Position numbers and translations under genes: made by a program
Assembly (NCBI RefSeq): GCF_019925205.1
Contig: NC_083566.1
Span: forward strand, 5,208,001 to 5,272,000
DNA length: 64,000 bases
Direction: 5' to 3'
Source: Metopolophium dirhodum
Taxonomy: Eukaryota; Arthropoda; Insecta; Hemiptera; Aphididae
Notes under the pieces: generated by a model
Told to the model about the DNA's origin: nothing
The model's database searches: none
The model's input: only the letters and a program-made list of their open reading frames with translations
Shown here: positions 26,766-41,214 of the stretch, piece by piece
Position numbering within the stretch: the stretch's first letter is position 1
How the letters are laid out: each line of letters opens with the position of its first letter

Positions 26766-27044
26766 TTATAATAATTATATTAAATATTATGAAACATATA
26801 ATATTATAATCACTATAATACGCCATACAACACACGCGTATCTGTAATAATTTCTCAGCAATGGTTTCACCGCCATGATATAATATTTTAGACCGTTACA
26901 ACTGTCGAGGTAAGCATTGTTGTTCACCAAATATCAACTAAAAAATGTAAAAGAATAATATTTAATTTTTATCTTATATTATGTTATTTAATTATATTTT
27001 ATTAAAATGACTAATCGAAATGTGTCTTAATCTAAACTCACGTT

Positions 27045-27330
27045 TTTTTTTTAGATTCTGAGCGAAGCTAGGAAGCTAGTGGTTTTACAATGGTGTTTAT
27101 TTTTTAATTTTTAATTTTTATTATTTTATTTTTTGTATACAAAATTTCTACCAGAAGAAGTGCTTCGATTTCAACATGTAGTAACTAAAGAGGTCATTTT
27201 TCGATTTTATCAATAGTTATTTAATGACACGTGAAAAACCACCGACAAATTACGAAAAACCGCTAAAAACAGGATTTTAATTTCCAACGCTTTGTCTATC
27301 ACCATAGAAACAAATAAAAAACAATATTAT
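27045..27330 (+). repeat. Dispersed repeat family, copy A
   Basis: Begins TTTAGATTCTGAGCGAAGC and contains AAAGAGGTCATTTTTCGATTTT and an ACGTGAAAAACCACCGACAA-like stretch. These are shared with 31,440-31,640. A third terminal fragment, TTAGATTCTCAGCAGAGCG, is at about 60,871. Probably a transposon family; no protein seen. Confidence 0.5.
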
Positions 27331-27711
27331 TACAATAATAATTCAACTTACAGGCTATAATAAGTAATAACAATATAAAATATCCAGACTGACAAACCAT
27401 CTCCACTCAGAAACGTTTTTCTTATACAATGATATTATTATATCATTGAATTCAAGTTTAATACAGTCCATTATACATTGACCCACTTGTAACCTACTGT
27501 ACAGCAGAGCGACATCTACTTACCCACTTTTTTTTTTTAACTTTAGTCGTCTCATCATCTATATTATACAATCATCACGATATACTGTTATCGTACAAAG
27601 TTCCTATAACAATGATTTTACATTTATATTATAATAATGTGTGCAAGACATTTGAAAACGGTTGTTGTTGTTATTCATGAGTTCTTAGCACACTCTTCTG
27701 ATAAACGCGCA

Positions 27712-27734
27712 TGTGTGTGTGTGTGTGTGTGTGT
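27712..27734 (+). repeat. (TG)n microsatellite
   Basis: About eleven TG units. A related AC run is at 36,107-36,126. Confidence 0.95.
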
Positions 27735-27999
27735 TTGTTAGAGTGGTTTCTCTACTGGTTGTTTGAGAGGGCGTCTGCCAATGACAATATAATTTCAGTT
27801 TCACGTACGATGCACTGGTATAATATTATTCGAATGGTGAATATAGCGGCGTATTCAGATAAAAAAATGTATCATTTAAAATTACCAAATAAAGGAAGAA
27901 AAAACAATCTTGCGATGAATTAATTCGGCTCGAGGTTTTTCCCAAGGAGTAATTACGGACGACGGGGTGAGATTAATGTAAATTGGTTGGTAAAAATCA

Positions 28000-30900
28000 C
28001 TCATGCGCGATCTGATTTCCTTCATTGCTCGCAATATATAGACACACCCTATGGCTATTAATATAACGTTATTTGGCATGTCACGAATAGTAAGAGATTG
28101 TACATAATCATATTAATTTTCCATTTACGAATTACAGTAATTTATGTTACAGAATTTCGGAGTTATTTTATATTATTGAATTGTCTTTAGAAGATAAATT
28201 AAACCAAAATTGAAATCTTTATCACAGTGAACCTTTATTTATTTTATTATGGTACCTAATGTAATTCATATGAATAACAATAAAATAGTTTGAACGATAT
28301 AAAATCATTGTTTAATAGTAAAAATGCAATAATATTTTCGGTACATAAACGACCAAACGTTTTTATTTTACATAATAGATATTTATGCGTATAGCATTGG
28401 CTGTGCGCGGTTATTGTCACTGATAAATGACATTGTTTTCATACAGCAATTTTTATTTTTCACTAGGTACCATGTTATACATTTTAGTTTGACTGTAAGA
28501 TCAATGTTGAAAAATATAATGTATATTTGTATGTAGGCAAAAGATAAAGATCTGAAATAAATTATCATATGTGCAAATCATAACATATCGAACTGTATAG
28601 TATCTTGGCTGGATAAGATAAAACAAAAATAATGTTTCAGAAGTGTTTGATATAAACTGATTCGGAGCTAGTCACGGTTTGATTAAAAATCAAATCATAA
28701 TTTAGTTGGTATTAACTATTAGGTACTAATTTAGTATTATTATTTGTTTAAATCAAAATGCCCTCTCAATAAATATATTATTAAAATATAATACTGTATT
28801 ACAATATTCCAACTATAAATTTGAAATGGTTTTGACTAATATATGGTTTATGTAAGAAAATTATTAAACAAACGTATATGGGTTAAGTTAGATAAATCGC
28901 TTAGCATAAATATTGAATCGTTTTAATATATTATATTTTTTAGTTTATTCAGAGCAATAATAACCGAGAAATAATATAATATAAATTAATAGCACTTTTT
29001 ACAGTTACTTTTGTACATCAATCGGTATACAATTTTATAATCGTAGACAAAATTATTATTAATATATCACGGTCTCTATTTTAGTTGAATTCTAAACATT
29101 TAAAATAAAAACCCGGAAGTAGGTTTCGAGTGTACTTTGTCATTGAGTAGGTCACTGTAACGGACGTGTTTTATTTGATTTACATTTACTTTTCTATTAG
29201 TAGTATGCTGAATATTAGTGGTATGCTGAATATTAAGGTTTACCAAAAACATCACATATAGGCACCTATATCATAATAATTAACTGATAAGTCAAGATAC
29301 TGTAAAGCGAAAAACTATGATGTAAGGAGGCAGTAGCTTAATATTAATCTTATGTTTTAAACATTTAATTTAATATAAAAAATAATAGTCTACTTCAGTT
29401 TTGGTCCTTAAGATCAATATTTTTTAATCACAAGAACGTTATTTTTGCTTATCTATAAAATAATATTGTAACTATTATAATATGTATTATAGATGTTTAT
29501 TAATATCTATAATATGCACAACTAATAAGAGGATTTTTGTGTTAAATTTCCATGTCTTAGGTATTTATAATAGTAATAAATGTTAAACTACAAAATAATT
29601 TGCTCTGTTCAGAATCTTAAAATATAAATACACTAATCGGATGACATGAGTAAAAATATAATTTTTTTAAAAAAAAATGCAAATGTAAAAACGAAATTAA
29701 TATTACAACTGTGGTGTGACGGTGTGTTTAGAGATAATATTATTATCTATGGTAATCTTATATATTTTAAAGTATAGATTATCTTTAAATTGTTATAGTT
29801 GCATAAAAAATATCTACCTACCAAAATATGATTTGATTACACAATACCAAGAATTTTTTTTTTTTATACCACCGACATAAGACTACAACATTATGTCAAT
29901 ATTTTTTGGTTTAATAATCAATTTAGTGGTTGTTGAAATCATAACAGATTCGTACTACGTAAAAAAAACATAAAACATTTTCATGTTAACTTACCTACCT
30001 ACGTTTTCACAATCAAATTCATTTTTCGCAAGTTTATTGTCTTCGTCTTACTAATTTGTATGCTACTGAATTATTCTTTATGGGACCCACCGCAGCTGTG
30101 CGTAAGATATATTATTATGAATCAAAATGAGATTTGAAATACAATTGTATAATATTATTTAATTTCCGTAAACGTACAGTTTTTCAGTTTTTTTTTACTT
30201 TTCTCTTCTCGAATTTAAATAATTTCAAAATTCGGGCGTAACGATCAAATGATAAAGACATAAAAGTGTTTCGTATTATCTCTGTACACAAAAAAAGTAC
30301 ATAATTTGTTGGCACATCCGGTTTATGACGTGTATATAATACGTGTCATATAGTACGTTGAACACAAAATGCACAAAGTGTGTATAGAAAAATGTGAAGT
30401 ATCAACTACTCCGTTATCCTTGGCTTTTAACTTGTACCATTATAGAATTTAACAATGCACTGTTGTACAGACTTAATGTTAATAACATCCTTCAGTTCTA
30501 ACTGAAAAGTTTACGCGCACTCGTACAATACATTTTTGTACGGTGTGATACTACAAAACCGTGTAGGCTTGTTCCCTTCATTTATTTATTTACAAGCCAC
30601 CAACCACGATTTAGGCCCGGAAAAACCAAAAACGTTACGTTTACCGCGAAACATTAAAAAACGTAACCGAACGTAAATGAAAAAGCGGCGCGGCGGCAGT
30701 GGTTGATAAATAGAAAAATCGCTATTACAATTGTACAATTGTAGTAGTTATTACTTCATTAGGTACAACTCATATTATAATAGAAATGCATCCCGTTATA
30801 CGGTTATGGAAAAATAATATTAATTTGTTAAACACTGACGTCGTCCAAATATAAAAAAAGTTTAAGTTTATCGGTTTTACGGTGATATTTTTTTCCTCCC

Positions 30901-31430
30901 ATTATTACTTAATATTCAATATTATTACTGTCGTACCCATGGCGAGTAAAAATGATTTTTTATACAGTTTAGGCGATGAGAATTTTACAGGGTGTAGTTT
31001 ATTATTGTACGTAATAACATAAACAAGTTGTAGTTTTCAGACATATATTGTTCAAAATCTTAGATTTATCGAGTCGAAACAAACATTTGAGTTTAATATT
31101 GATATTATTATTTTAAATTATTTATTTAAACTGCCAATTAATGTTTTTTCTCGGGTGTGTTTATTTTCCAATAATGCTGAATATAGTTAATTGATTAATA
31201 TAATATTATATTATGTATGATACAAAATTACACTGAAGCTCACACTGAAAAATATATTAGATATTATTTCTACAAAAGAAGTATATAAATAAAAAAAAAT
31301 TGGTAAGTAAATCAAATGATAGATACATTTTGATAAATTTTGAATGAATGAACAGATATAGTGATCTTTATAATCAAATGTGGGTACATCATGGATAAAT
31401 TATTTTTTTTTTAGAAATTATTTTTTAAAC
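28000..31430. other. AT-rich noncoding DNA
   Basis: Only a two-unit GTATGCTGAATATTA repeat near 29,203-29,237 stands out. Confidence 0.6.
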
Positions 31431-31439
31431 ACTGGCAAT

Positions 31440-31640
31440 ATACTCGCTTATAATCTGGAAATAGAGTGTACTTCGTATATTTGGCACTTTAAAAAGGTCA
31501 TACTTCGATTTTTTCAGCAATTTCCTTAAACGTGAGAAAAACTAACGACAACCGTTTAAAGACGTTTAAGAAATCTCGGCGAGCGTAGCTTACGTTTTGA
31601 CAGAGCTCCGTTCGGAATCGTTTTTCGACTAAAACGATTT
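31440..31640 (+). repeat. Dispersed repeat family, copy B
   Basis: Shares AAAGGTCATACTTCGATTTT and CGTGAGAAAAACTAACGACAA with copy A. It ends GAGCTCCGTTCGGAATCG, which is close to the complement of copy A's ATTCTGAGCGAAGC start, so the family appears to have inverted termini. Confidence 0.45.
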
Positions 31641-32874
31641 ATCATTTATTTCGAGTTTATGATAATAATACAGCACTATCCTGCGCTGAGGCTGGCTAAC
31701 GAAGCAAGACAAGCGCCCAACACTCGGTATCGGTATCAAGTCCGTATTTTGTTTTTTTTTTTTTAACTATTATTTTGGAATATATAAATACTAATAAATT
31801 CCTATGATTTATAAATAATAAATCTTAGTCGCCAACTCGTCAAACGACCTTCGATTCCAAAGTAATAATAAAATAATATAAAATAAAAATATAAAGCGTA
31901 TAATATAAAGTTTTTTATTTTGCATTACAGCGGATGGTTTTTTTTATCTTATTTTTTTCCGTAATATTCGTTCCGTTTGTTCATAAATCATCAATGTGCA
32001 TCTGCAAGCATCTCATAGTATATCGTCTTGCAATTTAATGATAGTAAATAATAACGTTAATAAGTAAATATAACCCTAGTTCTCAGTCCAAGGTTATCCG
32101 AGGTGATGGGGAACGACACTACGACAGTCACTCATCTTAGCGCTTTTTACTTTTATGATTGGTTTAAAATATTATATTATTTCATAGAAATATGTAGTTG
32201 ATTTCTCAGAAAAAAAGAATAGCTATGATACGATAGCTCATATATACTGAATATTTAATAAATAACTGTCGTGGTAAATAATAATTAATATAATAATATG
32301 AAGTAAGTACGTACGGTACTAATTATTTTTTAGTTTTTATAATACACCCGTTAAATTAATGTGTGAAACCAAAAACCATAGACTTTAGTCTGAATTACAC
32401 AAAAAAAAAATCATAAAAGCTGTTATATTATATGGTCTATACTAAAACTTAAGAAGCTAATTATTGACATGAACACTGAACATTGCATGGAATAAAATAG
32501 TTCTAGTGTTTTATAAAAATAATAAAATATATTACTATACCCTTGGTCTTGCCCTTCCATATTTTTTCCATGGTTCCACGTTATTTGATCCGGTATATTA
32601 TATTCGGCGTCAGATGATCCACGTAATTTTATCGGGTAACCAAAATAATCATAAAAACAAAATTATATACTTATAATTCCTAAAAATCGTGAAATAAAAA
32701 ATGTAATACAATTTTAAAAACAAATTAACACTATGGGAGAATAAAGCGCACAATACATATTATACTTATATTCTAGACTTCAAAATGTTTTCACTCGATG
32801 CTTCGAAACTATTTTTGCCCTAGGCCTCGCCGATCACAAGGGCCAAACCCGTCGTCGTATTTCATAGTATAATG

Positions 32875-33439
32875 CAAGGCTGGGCAAGTTAATGATTTTT
32901 TTTAACTCAGTCAAGTTAAGTTAATACGCACCAATAACAAAAAGTTAAAAGTTAAAAGTTAATTTAACTATAGATTAACTCAGTTAAGTTAAGAGTTAAT
33001 ACACAATTTTTGTTAACTTTTATTAAGTTAAAAATAAGTTAATTTGTTTACAACACTGTCATACTTAATTTTTTTCCAACCCAAAACTAAATATTATAGA
33101 CTATAGTGTTTATACTTAGTACAGTATTTCCATATAAGTTAGATTCGAATGATATACATTTTTAACTTTAAACAATATACGATACATATTTTTTGACATG
33201 ATAAAGAAATATACTGAAACAGTGAAATATAGTTAAATTAAAAACAAAATAAATTAACTTAACTTGCTTCTTAAAATGAAAAATTAACTCGTTCATTTTA
33301 CGTTAATTAAAAAATACATTTAGTAAGTTAACAGTTAAGTTAATGAAAAACCAAATGTAACTAGTTAAGTTAAAAAGTTAAAATAAAATAAACTTTTTAA
33401 CTTAACTTTAACTTTTTAACTCGTTAATGCCCAGCCTTG
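32875..33439. mobile_element. hAT-type MITE packed with GTTAA/TTAAC motifs
   Basis: The element begins CAAGGCTGGGCA and ends TGCCCAGCCTTG, a 12-bp perfect terminal inverted repeat with a hAT-like CAAGG start. It is flanked by a perfect 8-bp direct repeat GTATAATG (32,867-32,874 and 33,440-33,447), the hAT target-duplication length. The 565-bp interior carries about 30 copies of GTTAA or its complement, densest in the outer 170 bp of each side. No transposase is encoded. Confidence 0.88.
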
Positions 33440-33569
33440 GTATAATGTATTATTATAAAATGAGTCCGCAGATGTATAATATTCTTACAACTTAAGGATA
33501 TGATATTATTTCATATTATGTACATAAAATATAATATTATAATTTATGAGTATCTATAGTATTGTGTTT

Positions 33570-33900
33570 ATAACCTTTTAAAGTACCTTTCCATTGCACC
33601 AATTACGGTAAGAACAGACCAATTGACCGCATGATGCGTTTGGGTAACGAGGACCCCGCCTTTCTTAGTTCACCTTAATATGGTGTTATTGATCTTGTAG
33701 TATATTTTTATTTATTTTGTTATATCATGTATGTAATTTTAGTTGTGTCCTAATTATTATAATTATAGATATTTATTGAACCTGTAATTTTGCTGCTTTT
33801 TTTTTTTTTTGGCCATCGCCCCTTGTATATGTTAATTATGTTAAATTATTGTATTATTGTTGTGTGCTGTAATAAATAAGGAATTTTTATTCCGTAAATT
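33570..33900 (+). mobile_element. 5'-truncated retrotransposon 3' end (non-LTR-like)
   Basis: A reading frame through NYGKNRPIDRMMRL (from 33,601) and EDPAFLSSP ends at TAA 33,676-33,678. It is followed by a UTR-like segment with a T-rich run and then AATAAATAAGG near 33,870, ending in an A/T-rich tail. A short C-terminal coding remnant, UTR and tail without upstream sequence are typical of 5'-truncated non-LTR insertions. The exact clade is not recognised, and a target duplication was not found. Confidence 0.4.
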
Positions 33901-36500
33901 AATTAATAAATAAATAACTGTTTATGGCCGCCAGCCGGTAAGTTCCATCGCGCGACTCGACCGCCTGGTGCTGTGCACTCCGGATCGACCGCTGCAGAAA
34001 TGCAGATGATATCAAACGACCATGGTGTGATAAAATGTACCAGACGTGATAAATCAGTCTCGAGCCGCACATCATAATTAAAATATATTAATATGAAGAA
34101 CATGAATATAAATAATACACCTAGGTATGATTATATTAGTTAAAACGCGTGCCGTGGTTTGGTCACCACTGATATTATATAATATTATTATCACACCATT
34201 ACCAGCTCCTACTGCAGTTATGTTGCATAAAAATTATTTTGTAATCGGTACCAATAATATAACATTATGTAGATGCGTACGTATTAGTCGGTCGACACTC
34301 GTCACGTGATTATATTAATTTATTATTGACTCTTCGATGTCCCGGTCATGGCCGCAGCTCTCCCGTCCAAGCCGACCCTTAAACCCGAATGCTGAGAGCA
34401 AATAATATACGCGGTTTGGGTTCGTCGTCATGATGGTTGTTGTTATTATTTCTACACGTCATGTGATTATGGTATTATTGTTGTTACCGTTAACCAATTA
34501 TTATAATATTATCATCGTATCGCCGACGTGTCGTCGTCGCTCGTAATCGCGCCACGCGCCATATACTCTGCAGCAGCTACAACACCCGGACACCTATCTA
34601 CAACCATATTACTGTCGAGTAGCATCCACTCCGCCGTGCAGTCTCGAAACGCATAAATCTGTTATGTTAATTAGTAGCCGAACCGAATCGCAGAAGTTAA
34701 CATTTGGACCGGATAATTAATTAAGTCGCCACAGCTAACAGCAGGCAGCTCTGCGTTTAATCAAACCCCACACTTGAACATCATTAAGGCGGACCCTTTA
34801 TACACACTACACAGCATACTACAGTCAATGTTCGATTTAAATGTATATTGTAATATTATAATGCCGTAGCACTGATAATATATACTTGAGCAGCTCTGTT
34901 GTGGCAGATTTTTGAAAACTGATAACTACACATACGTATAATAATATGAGTGCACTGTGTACAATAATATGGTACACCCAGGGAGTGCCGTTACACAGTA
35001 ATAATAATAATAATAATAATAATTTAGGTATAGAGTAGCAGCAGATACCTATTGTATACAGAGTGATTCACAAAAATCATGTTCACCCCCCGTGTTTTTC
35101 TTTCGTAATGAATTTATTATCAAATTCTTACTGTTGGAAATTTACTCAAATATATTATACTCAAAGAACATAATATTTTAAAATTCTTAATTTTGTAGTA
35201 TTTTTTGGTATTCTGATCAGATTAAAAATTCTGTTTTTCAAACCACTTTTACGCTGTGAATTATTTAGTGGATAATTTTTTTTTAAATTGACGATGTAGC
35301 TAAATTAAAATTATAACGACTATAGTTTCTCAGTTATTAAAATGTTTATGCTAAGGTTAATAGTCCTTAAAAATGGTTTTAAAAATTATTAAGTATAATG
35401 TAATATTGAATCTAGAATTCGTTATAGTTGGACCATTAAAACATAAATGACCAAAAATACAAATTATTAATGATGATAGATATCATTAAAAATTTCAAAT
35501 CACCATAGCCCCCATTATCATGGATCTTTTCCCCCTTATTAAGCAAAGTTAAATAACTCAAAAACTATACTCGAAAGAATATTTTGATTCTGATCAAATG
35601 AACATTGTCAATAAAAAACATCAGCTAAATGTGTAGTTGAAAAGGGGTTCTAAGACGTCTGTATTATATTTTGTACCACAGAACACGCATCGTGTAAGAC
35701 AAAAAAAACTCAAGAATTTGAAAATATGATATTTAAGTATATTTAAAAACTCCAAAAACCAAATTTTGAATTACGGCATTACTGAAGAAAAAAAAAAATG
35801 TGGTGAGCGCGGAGCTTGATGATTCACACACCCTGTATAATATTAAATATTATATTAAATACAACGACGGTGACATTTTTCCGCCGTCGAAAACGTGACG
35901 AAAATATTTTAAAAGAACCGGCTGCACCCGAACCGTCGATAATACTAGCGTGACAAAAATATAGTTCATACGGGCACAACAGATTTTGATTTCGTTTCGT
36001 GCGCTTATATTATTATTATTATTATTATGATGATGATCGTGTTATCATAATATTGTGCGTGGCGTAGTCGTTGTGCGGCATGCGAAATCTAAAACAACAA
36101 TAATATCACACACACACACACACACATCGCACTGGCACAATACGTGTTGACTCGAAACAATAATATCCTATTATTATTTTAATTTATTGTAATAATATCG
36201 TTATACACCGCTGTGCTCCGTATTCTATTATATCGCGCGACGAGAGGCGCATAATCGTCGAGGGCATAAAACTACGGTATAAAACTTCTTTACGCGAAAA
36301 CTTTGAGATTAAAAACCGAAAAAAAATAGAAACCCGGACAAGATAGCGGCTTGGTTGGTTGGTTTGGGCACTCGTCAAGATACTATTCGCTCACATCGGC
36401 CCACATTGGACGACGGCGGTGGTGAATTATAATTGTTGTTATAAATTCAACAGCAATGATAATAAATCGTGGAGTACGAAATACGATTTCGAGCGTTTAA
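33901..36500. other. CpG-richer block, no resolved gene
   Basis: GC-rich patches at 33,930-34,070, 34,320-34,640 and 35,860-36,500 flank the TATACAG element. A strong donor motif CCGGTAAGT is at about 33,936 after ATGGCCGCCAG, but no partner exon was found. Confidence 0.4.
35055..35839. mobile_element. Nonautonomous DNA element with TATACAGRGTG termini
   Basis: The ends are TATACAGAGTGATTCAC and the complement of TATACAGGGTGTGTGAATCA, forming short terminal inverted repeats that include TA at each edge. The 785-bp interior is AT-rich and has no long reading frame. Confidence 0.6.
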
Positions 36501-38018
36501 TATCGCTGCGCTTGACGGGGGATTTCTTTCAATACATTTCACGGGGGTAATTTTCCTTGCGCTCGGTGAAAGTACTGTGGAAATCAAACGATTTGGCTCT
36601 GCGAAATACCAACTGGACTTGATTTCCAATAAGTGGTAGATAAAACCTTAAATAGTTTTGAAAAAAAAAAAAACGTCGTCCATGCGGTGGTGAGATCAAT
36701 ACATTTCTCGTTACGTTCGGAATAATAATATGTGATTGGTCGGTACTTATGATATTGTGATAAAACATTTTTGAAAACAAAAAGCGCATTAAAATACACT
36801 TTTCATAATACTTGAATAAAATATTGTTACAAAAATCCATCGTAGTCATTATTAATTTATTACAAGATAAATATTGGGTCACTTGGATGTTTTTTTAAGA
36901 GCGTCTTAAAATATTTGAATTCAACTCTATTGGTTTTCACGAAAAATGTTCATGGATTAAAACTTGAATTAATGTAAGCGCCCATACTTTTTTCATTAAA
37001 GTCAATGTAAAAAATTATTTATTTATTAACATTTTAGATAAAAAATGGCGAGTAAACAGAATTCAATTTAAATATTAAATTATTTAACGTTATTGTGTAT
37101 AAGTACTGTTCATTAACCATTATTGAGTAATTAATTAATTAATTTATATTTTAAAAATTATAGACATTCTTAAATTTTAATAATAGTATATAAATATACG
37201 TGGATACATAATGAATTCATAAAAATAACATCGATTATACAACACTAAGCAATTCAAATAAGTTGCCATGTTCAAAATTCCAAGCATTGAGCAAAGTAGA
37301 AATTGAAATACATTATGGTCTAAACAATTTAATATACATTTTCATAAAAATTCCTTTTAAAAAGCTATCAGATAAATAAAAAATACTACTGCTATAAGAC
37401 TGCACCAATTATGGCACATATTATTTATAGTAATTAATGGTTAGGTTTTATCAATCCGTTTATATATAATAATAATGTTATCTATATCTATATTTATTAA
37501 TAATATACAAAGAAGAAAAATTGTTCGTTTTGTACGTACCTCTACCTAGGTATATGCGGGGTAACATAAAACATAAGATTTCGTTATTTTTCCAAATTAA
37601 TTATTCATATTGTTTGCGTTGGAAAAAAAAAAACGAAAACACGACAAAGCCAAAAGCGTGTAACTATATAGTATAATACGCGTTTAATAAAACGCATAAA
37701 GTAATAATACGCGCATGGCCTCGTCTCCTCGTAGGTACCTATAGCAGCCGCCGTCACCCCCTCCCCCCACTCTCCCCCACGATCGCCTTTGTTCTCCAAA
37801 TAACTCATAACACAATATAATTCTGAGTAAAATTAGCTCTGGCGTATTATAAACTTTGAGCCAGTATCAAAGTTACAGGTATATGTAATATTCGGGAACA
37901 AGATAAGGATAGGTGCACGGTGTGCGTTTAAACCGAGCAGCAGCGTATATAATATATTCGTATTATAATGTCTAGGTTAGTCGTACAAACTCTGTGCACA
38001 CATCCACGACCCATACAC

Positions 38019-38020
<2 letters not shown>

Positions 38021-38070
<50 letters not shown>
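38021..38070 (+). repeat. (AC)25 microsatellite
   Basis: Fifty uninterrupted bases of AC. Overlapping open frames on both strands are translations of this repeat only. Confidence 0.98.
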
Positions 38071-38076
<6 letters not shown>

Positions 38077-38348
38077 GCGCACGGACCATCAAGGTTTTAC
38101 AATATATTTTATTATTCATGAAAATACATGAAAAACTTGAGGCACCAATTTATAACGCGCGCGTGTAAGTCCCGCCGACATCGCGAAGTTCTTTTTCACC
38201 CGAACACCGAAAAATAATAATAATTATAATCACAATAATAATGATAATGTTAATAACGATATAATATTGTTATAACCACTCCACCGTGCCATGCGTTCAG
38301 CATCGTCAAACTATAACCGTTGACTATGTACCACGGTAGTGCGAGTAG

Positions 38349-38349
<1 letters not shown>

Positions 38350-38385
<36 letters not shown>
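38350..38385 (+). repeat. (TTA)12 microsatellite
   Basis: Uninterrupted TTA trinucleotide run. Similar shorter ATT/TAA runs are at 21,230-21,254, 26,079-26,098, 35,002-35,021, 36,009-36,027, 42,891-42,919 and 47,961-47,980. Confidence 0.97.
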
Positions 38386-38386
<1 letters not shown>

Positions 38387-41214
38387 ATGCCGTCTGCTGC
38401 TGAACCAATACACCGCGCGCGCAGCTAATTATTAAAAGTGACCTTTTTTAGTCTTTATTATTATTTTTTTTTTTATTTTTTTCAATTTCAGCTACCCTAG
38501 TGGGCCAACGAAATTATAATATCACGATAATAATATTATTTTTTATTTTTTTTTTTTGTCATTCGATGAAATTGCTTATACGACATGTCCTTTAATGTTC
38601 ATCCACAACTACAACTGCAGTTTTGGCTTTATATTCCGTTCCTTCGAATGCAAAGCAAAAAGAGTTTTATTATAAAACTTTATAAATTATAATTAGGACA
38701 AAACTTGTTCACGATTTGAATCTATTTTGTGTGCACCGATAAGGTTACCTCGAAAAAACATAATTCAAAGCAGCTTTTGATGAAACTTACACGTGACACA
38801 CTGTAAGATAAGGACGATAGTTTTATTCGTTAAAAAAACACAACATTTTAGTGTATATATTTCTCGCTAATGTTTGTTTTTACTTTTGTATTAAACAAAT
38901 AAATAATTTTAACTGTTTTTAAAAAGTGTTTTTATAACTTTTAGGTTTACTTTTTTTTAATTGTTTGCAGTATTAAACTGTTTCTAGTTTAATATTCTAA
39001 ATAATATTTTTAGAAAACTAAATTAAATAAAGTTCCATGAAGAGTTAATAAATAACTTATTCATAGTTTTTTTGGACACCATTTCATATAAAATTAATAC
39101 AGAGTATAATATTTCTGAAATTATTTCTTTATTCACCCCGAAAATTTAACATAAACTTTTGAATTTAAAAACAGTTTCATTTCTATTTATTTTTTCACTT
39201 TAGTAATATATACAACTTTATTGATTTATAAAATATCTTTATGTCCAATTTAAAATATGAATTTGTACATTTTATCCGTATAATATATTCACTACATAAT
39301 GTGTTCTATCAATATTGTAATAATTATGACTTAAGTAGGTTTTTATAATAATTTTAAAATTCTATTTTGACCTCTTAAAACAATAAACGTCATGATAAAC
39401 TTAAAACAAATATTACTAAAAGTATAAAAAAATGATCGAGCTTCATATTATAAAATATTAAAATATATATAATCTGGTAACCTAGGAGGTACCTATTTTA
39501 AATTTTATAATTAAAATATAATTATTCTATAACTGTATAATATGTTAACAAATGTCTTGCAATATTTTTATTTATGTATACATAATAGTTTTGTTCTATT
39601 TTTTTTTTAACCAATTTGAAGTTGAAAACAATATATTTAAAGAATATGTAAAACATAATTTTGTGAAAAATAATTAGTAGGCACAATAATAAATTGTGTA
39701 AGGAAAGTGTAATGTAATACATTATTTGCCTTTTTAATCTTCTAAAAACTATATTAAATGCTTCTCTGTCTATTGACCAATAATACTGGCTATAATATTA
39801 GGTATGTATAATAATAATTGAAGTGAATTATGAACCTCGACTGTTAAGTGGTAACTATTTTAGTATATGTAATAGTCATAAGGAATAATGTACATAACTC
39901 AGACTTTGCACGGTCGTTGTTCAGGTAGGTAGATAAATTGATGACAAATTGTATGATGAAATATGTATTTACTTATGGAAGTAAATATTTTATGCGCTTA
40001 GGCTATTTATTTCAAACACGGTGGGATGCGAGCCAAGTAATATGAACGCTGCAAATCTGATCTATATACTATTTATTGTCCTGTTTGTATAACAGATTCT
40101 GTATAAAACCGTACTGTATTTACAATAATTTATTTATTTCCTAAATACTTTCCCTGTGAACATTTCTTTGGATAAAAATACTTTTAAAACTATATGAAGG
40201 TGGAGAAACTTTTAAGATCGGAAAACAAGACTGGATGGTATTTTAGTTTTGTTGAATAAATACAATTTGTTTCAAAAATGTTATGCTATTTGCAGCGTAA
40301 ATATAATCTAGCTTGGAATAAGGTAATTGGAGCTAATCTGCTAGAATCTCAAAATGTATTGGTCTTTGATTTATAAAAAATTGATAGTTTCTATTTTCTT
40401 TTGTTTGGCTTGATATGTGTACGTTACAGTTACTACTGAATTTAACTATATTATAACCATTGGGTAGGTATACTCTATTCAAAATTGCAGGTTAATATTG
40501 TAAGGTTCGTCTATTTTCAACAAATTTCACAAATGTATATTACTTATCGATTAATGAGTTTAGATGACAACACACAGTCAGTAAAATGTAAATCTCTATA
40601 AAAACCTAATAATAAAAATATCTTTAAATAAAATGTATGTAATAATTCTTGAATTACACGGTGTCATACGTATTGTTATAACAAATTTAGATCATATATA
40701 CACTCTTGTTGGTTCTAACATAATATTATTACTACGGAAAGAATACGATAGTACTTGTGAGTGCATCGTATAAGTTTAGAAACGTTTCAATTGGAGTAGG
40801 TACCTAGTCTAACTATAAGAGAAATACATTTTTTCTTCCCCAGGCTTAAAAAACATATAATATAAATTATTTGTGTACACCACTTGTAATGTAAAAATAC
40901 AAGTAGTACTAGTATTTTATACATTTCTGAACTCTAGTTTGTTTCCTACTGCACTTACTCGGGACGATATTATCGTTTCCGTTTAAAACCCGTCTGCATA
41001 TTTGGCCGATTCACGATGCACTATATAACCTATAAGGCTATAACCATAATATATATACCTACCAATAATTATAGTACAACTCTACACGCTCACGACAGAT
41101 TATTTTTGTCAACTCGATTTTATTTCAATCGTTGACTGATAGAATAATTATTGTTTAATTTATTAAAATATTTCATTAATTCATTATTCATTTTTTGAGC
41201 CTTTATTATTCCTA

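Larger units (their letters stand above)
36600..41210. other. AT-rich noncoding DNA with microsatellites
   Basis: The longest open frame of the window (36,529-36,882, minus, 117 codons) begins at its left edge. It has no signal peptide or domain and lies in mixed low-complexity DNA. Otherwise only the AC and TTA runs. Confidence 0.6.

Noticed and set aside
34338..34393. Short frame MAAALPSKPTLKPEC in a GC-rich patch
   Set aside because: Too short, with no splice signals tying it to another exon.
36529..36882. Longest open frame in the window (117 codons, minus)
   Set aside because: No signal peptide, domain or splice support, with an overlapping frame of similar quality. Looks like chance.
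37928..38168. Open frames on both strands with CVCVCV or HTHTHT runs
   Set aside because: Translations of the (AC)25 microsatellite.
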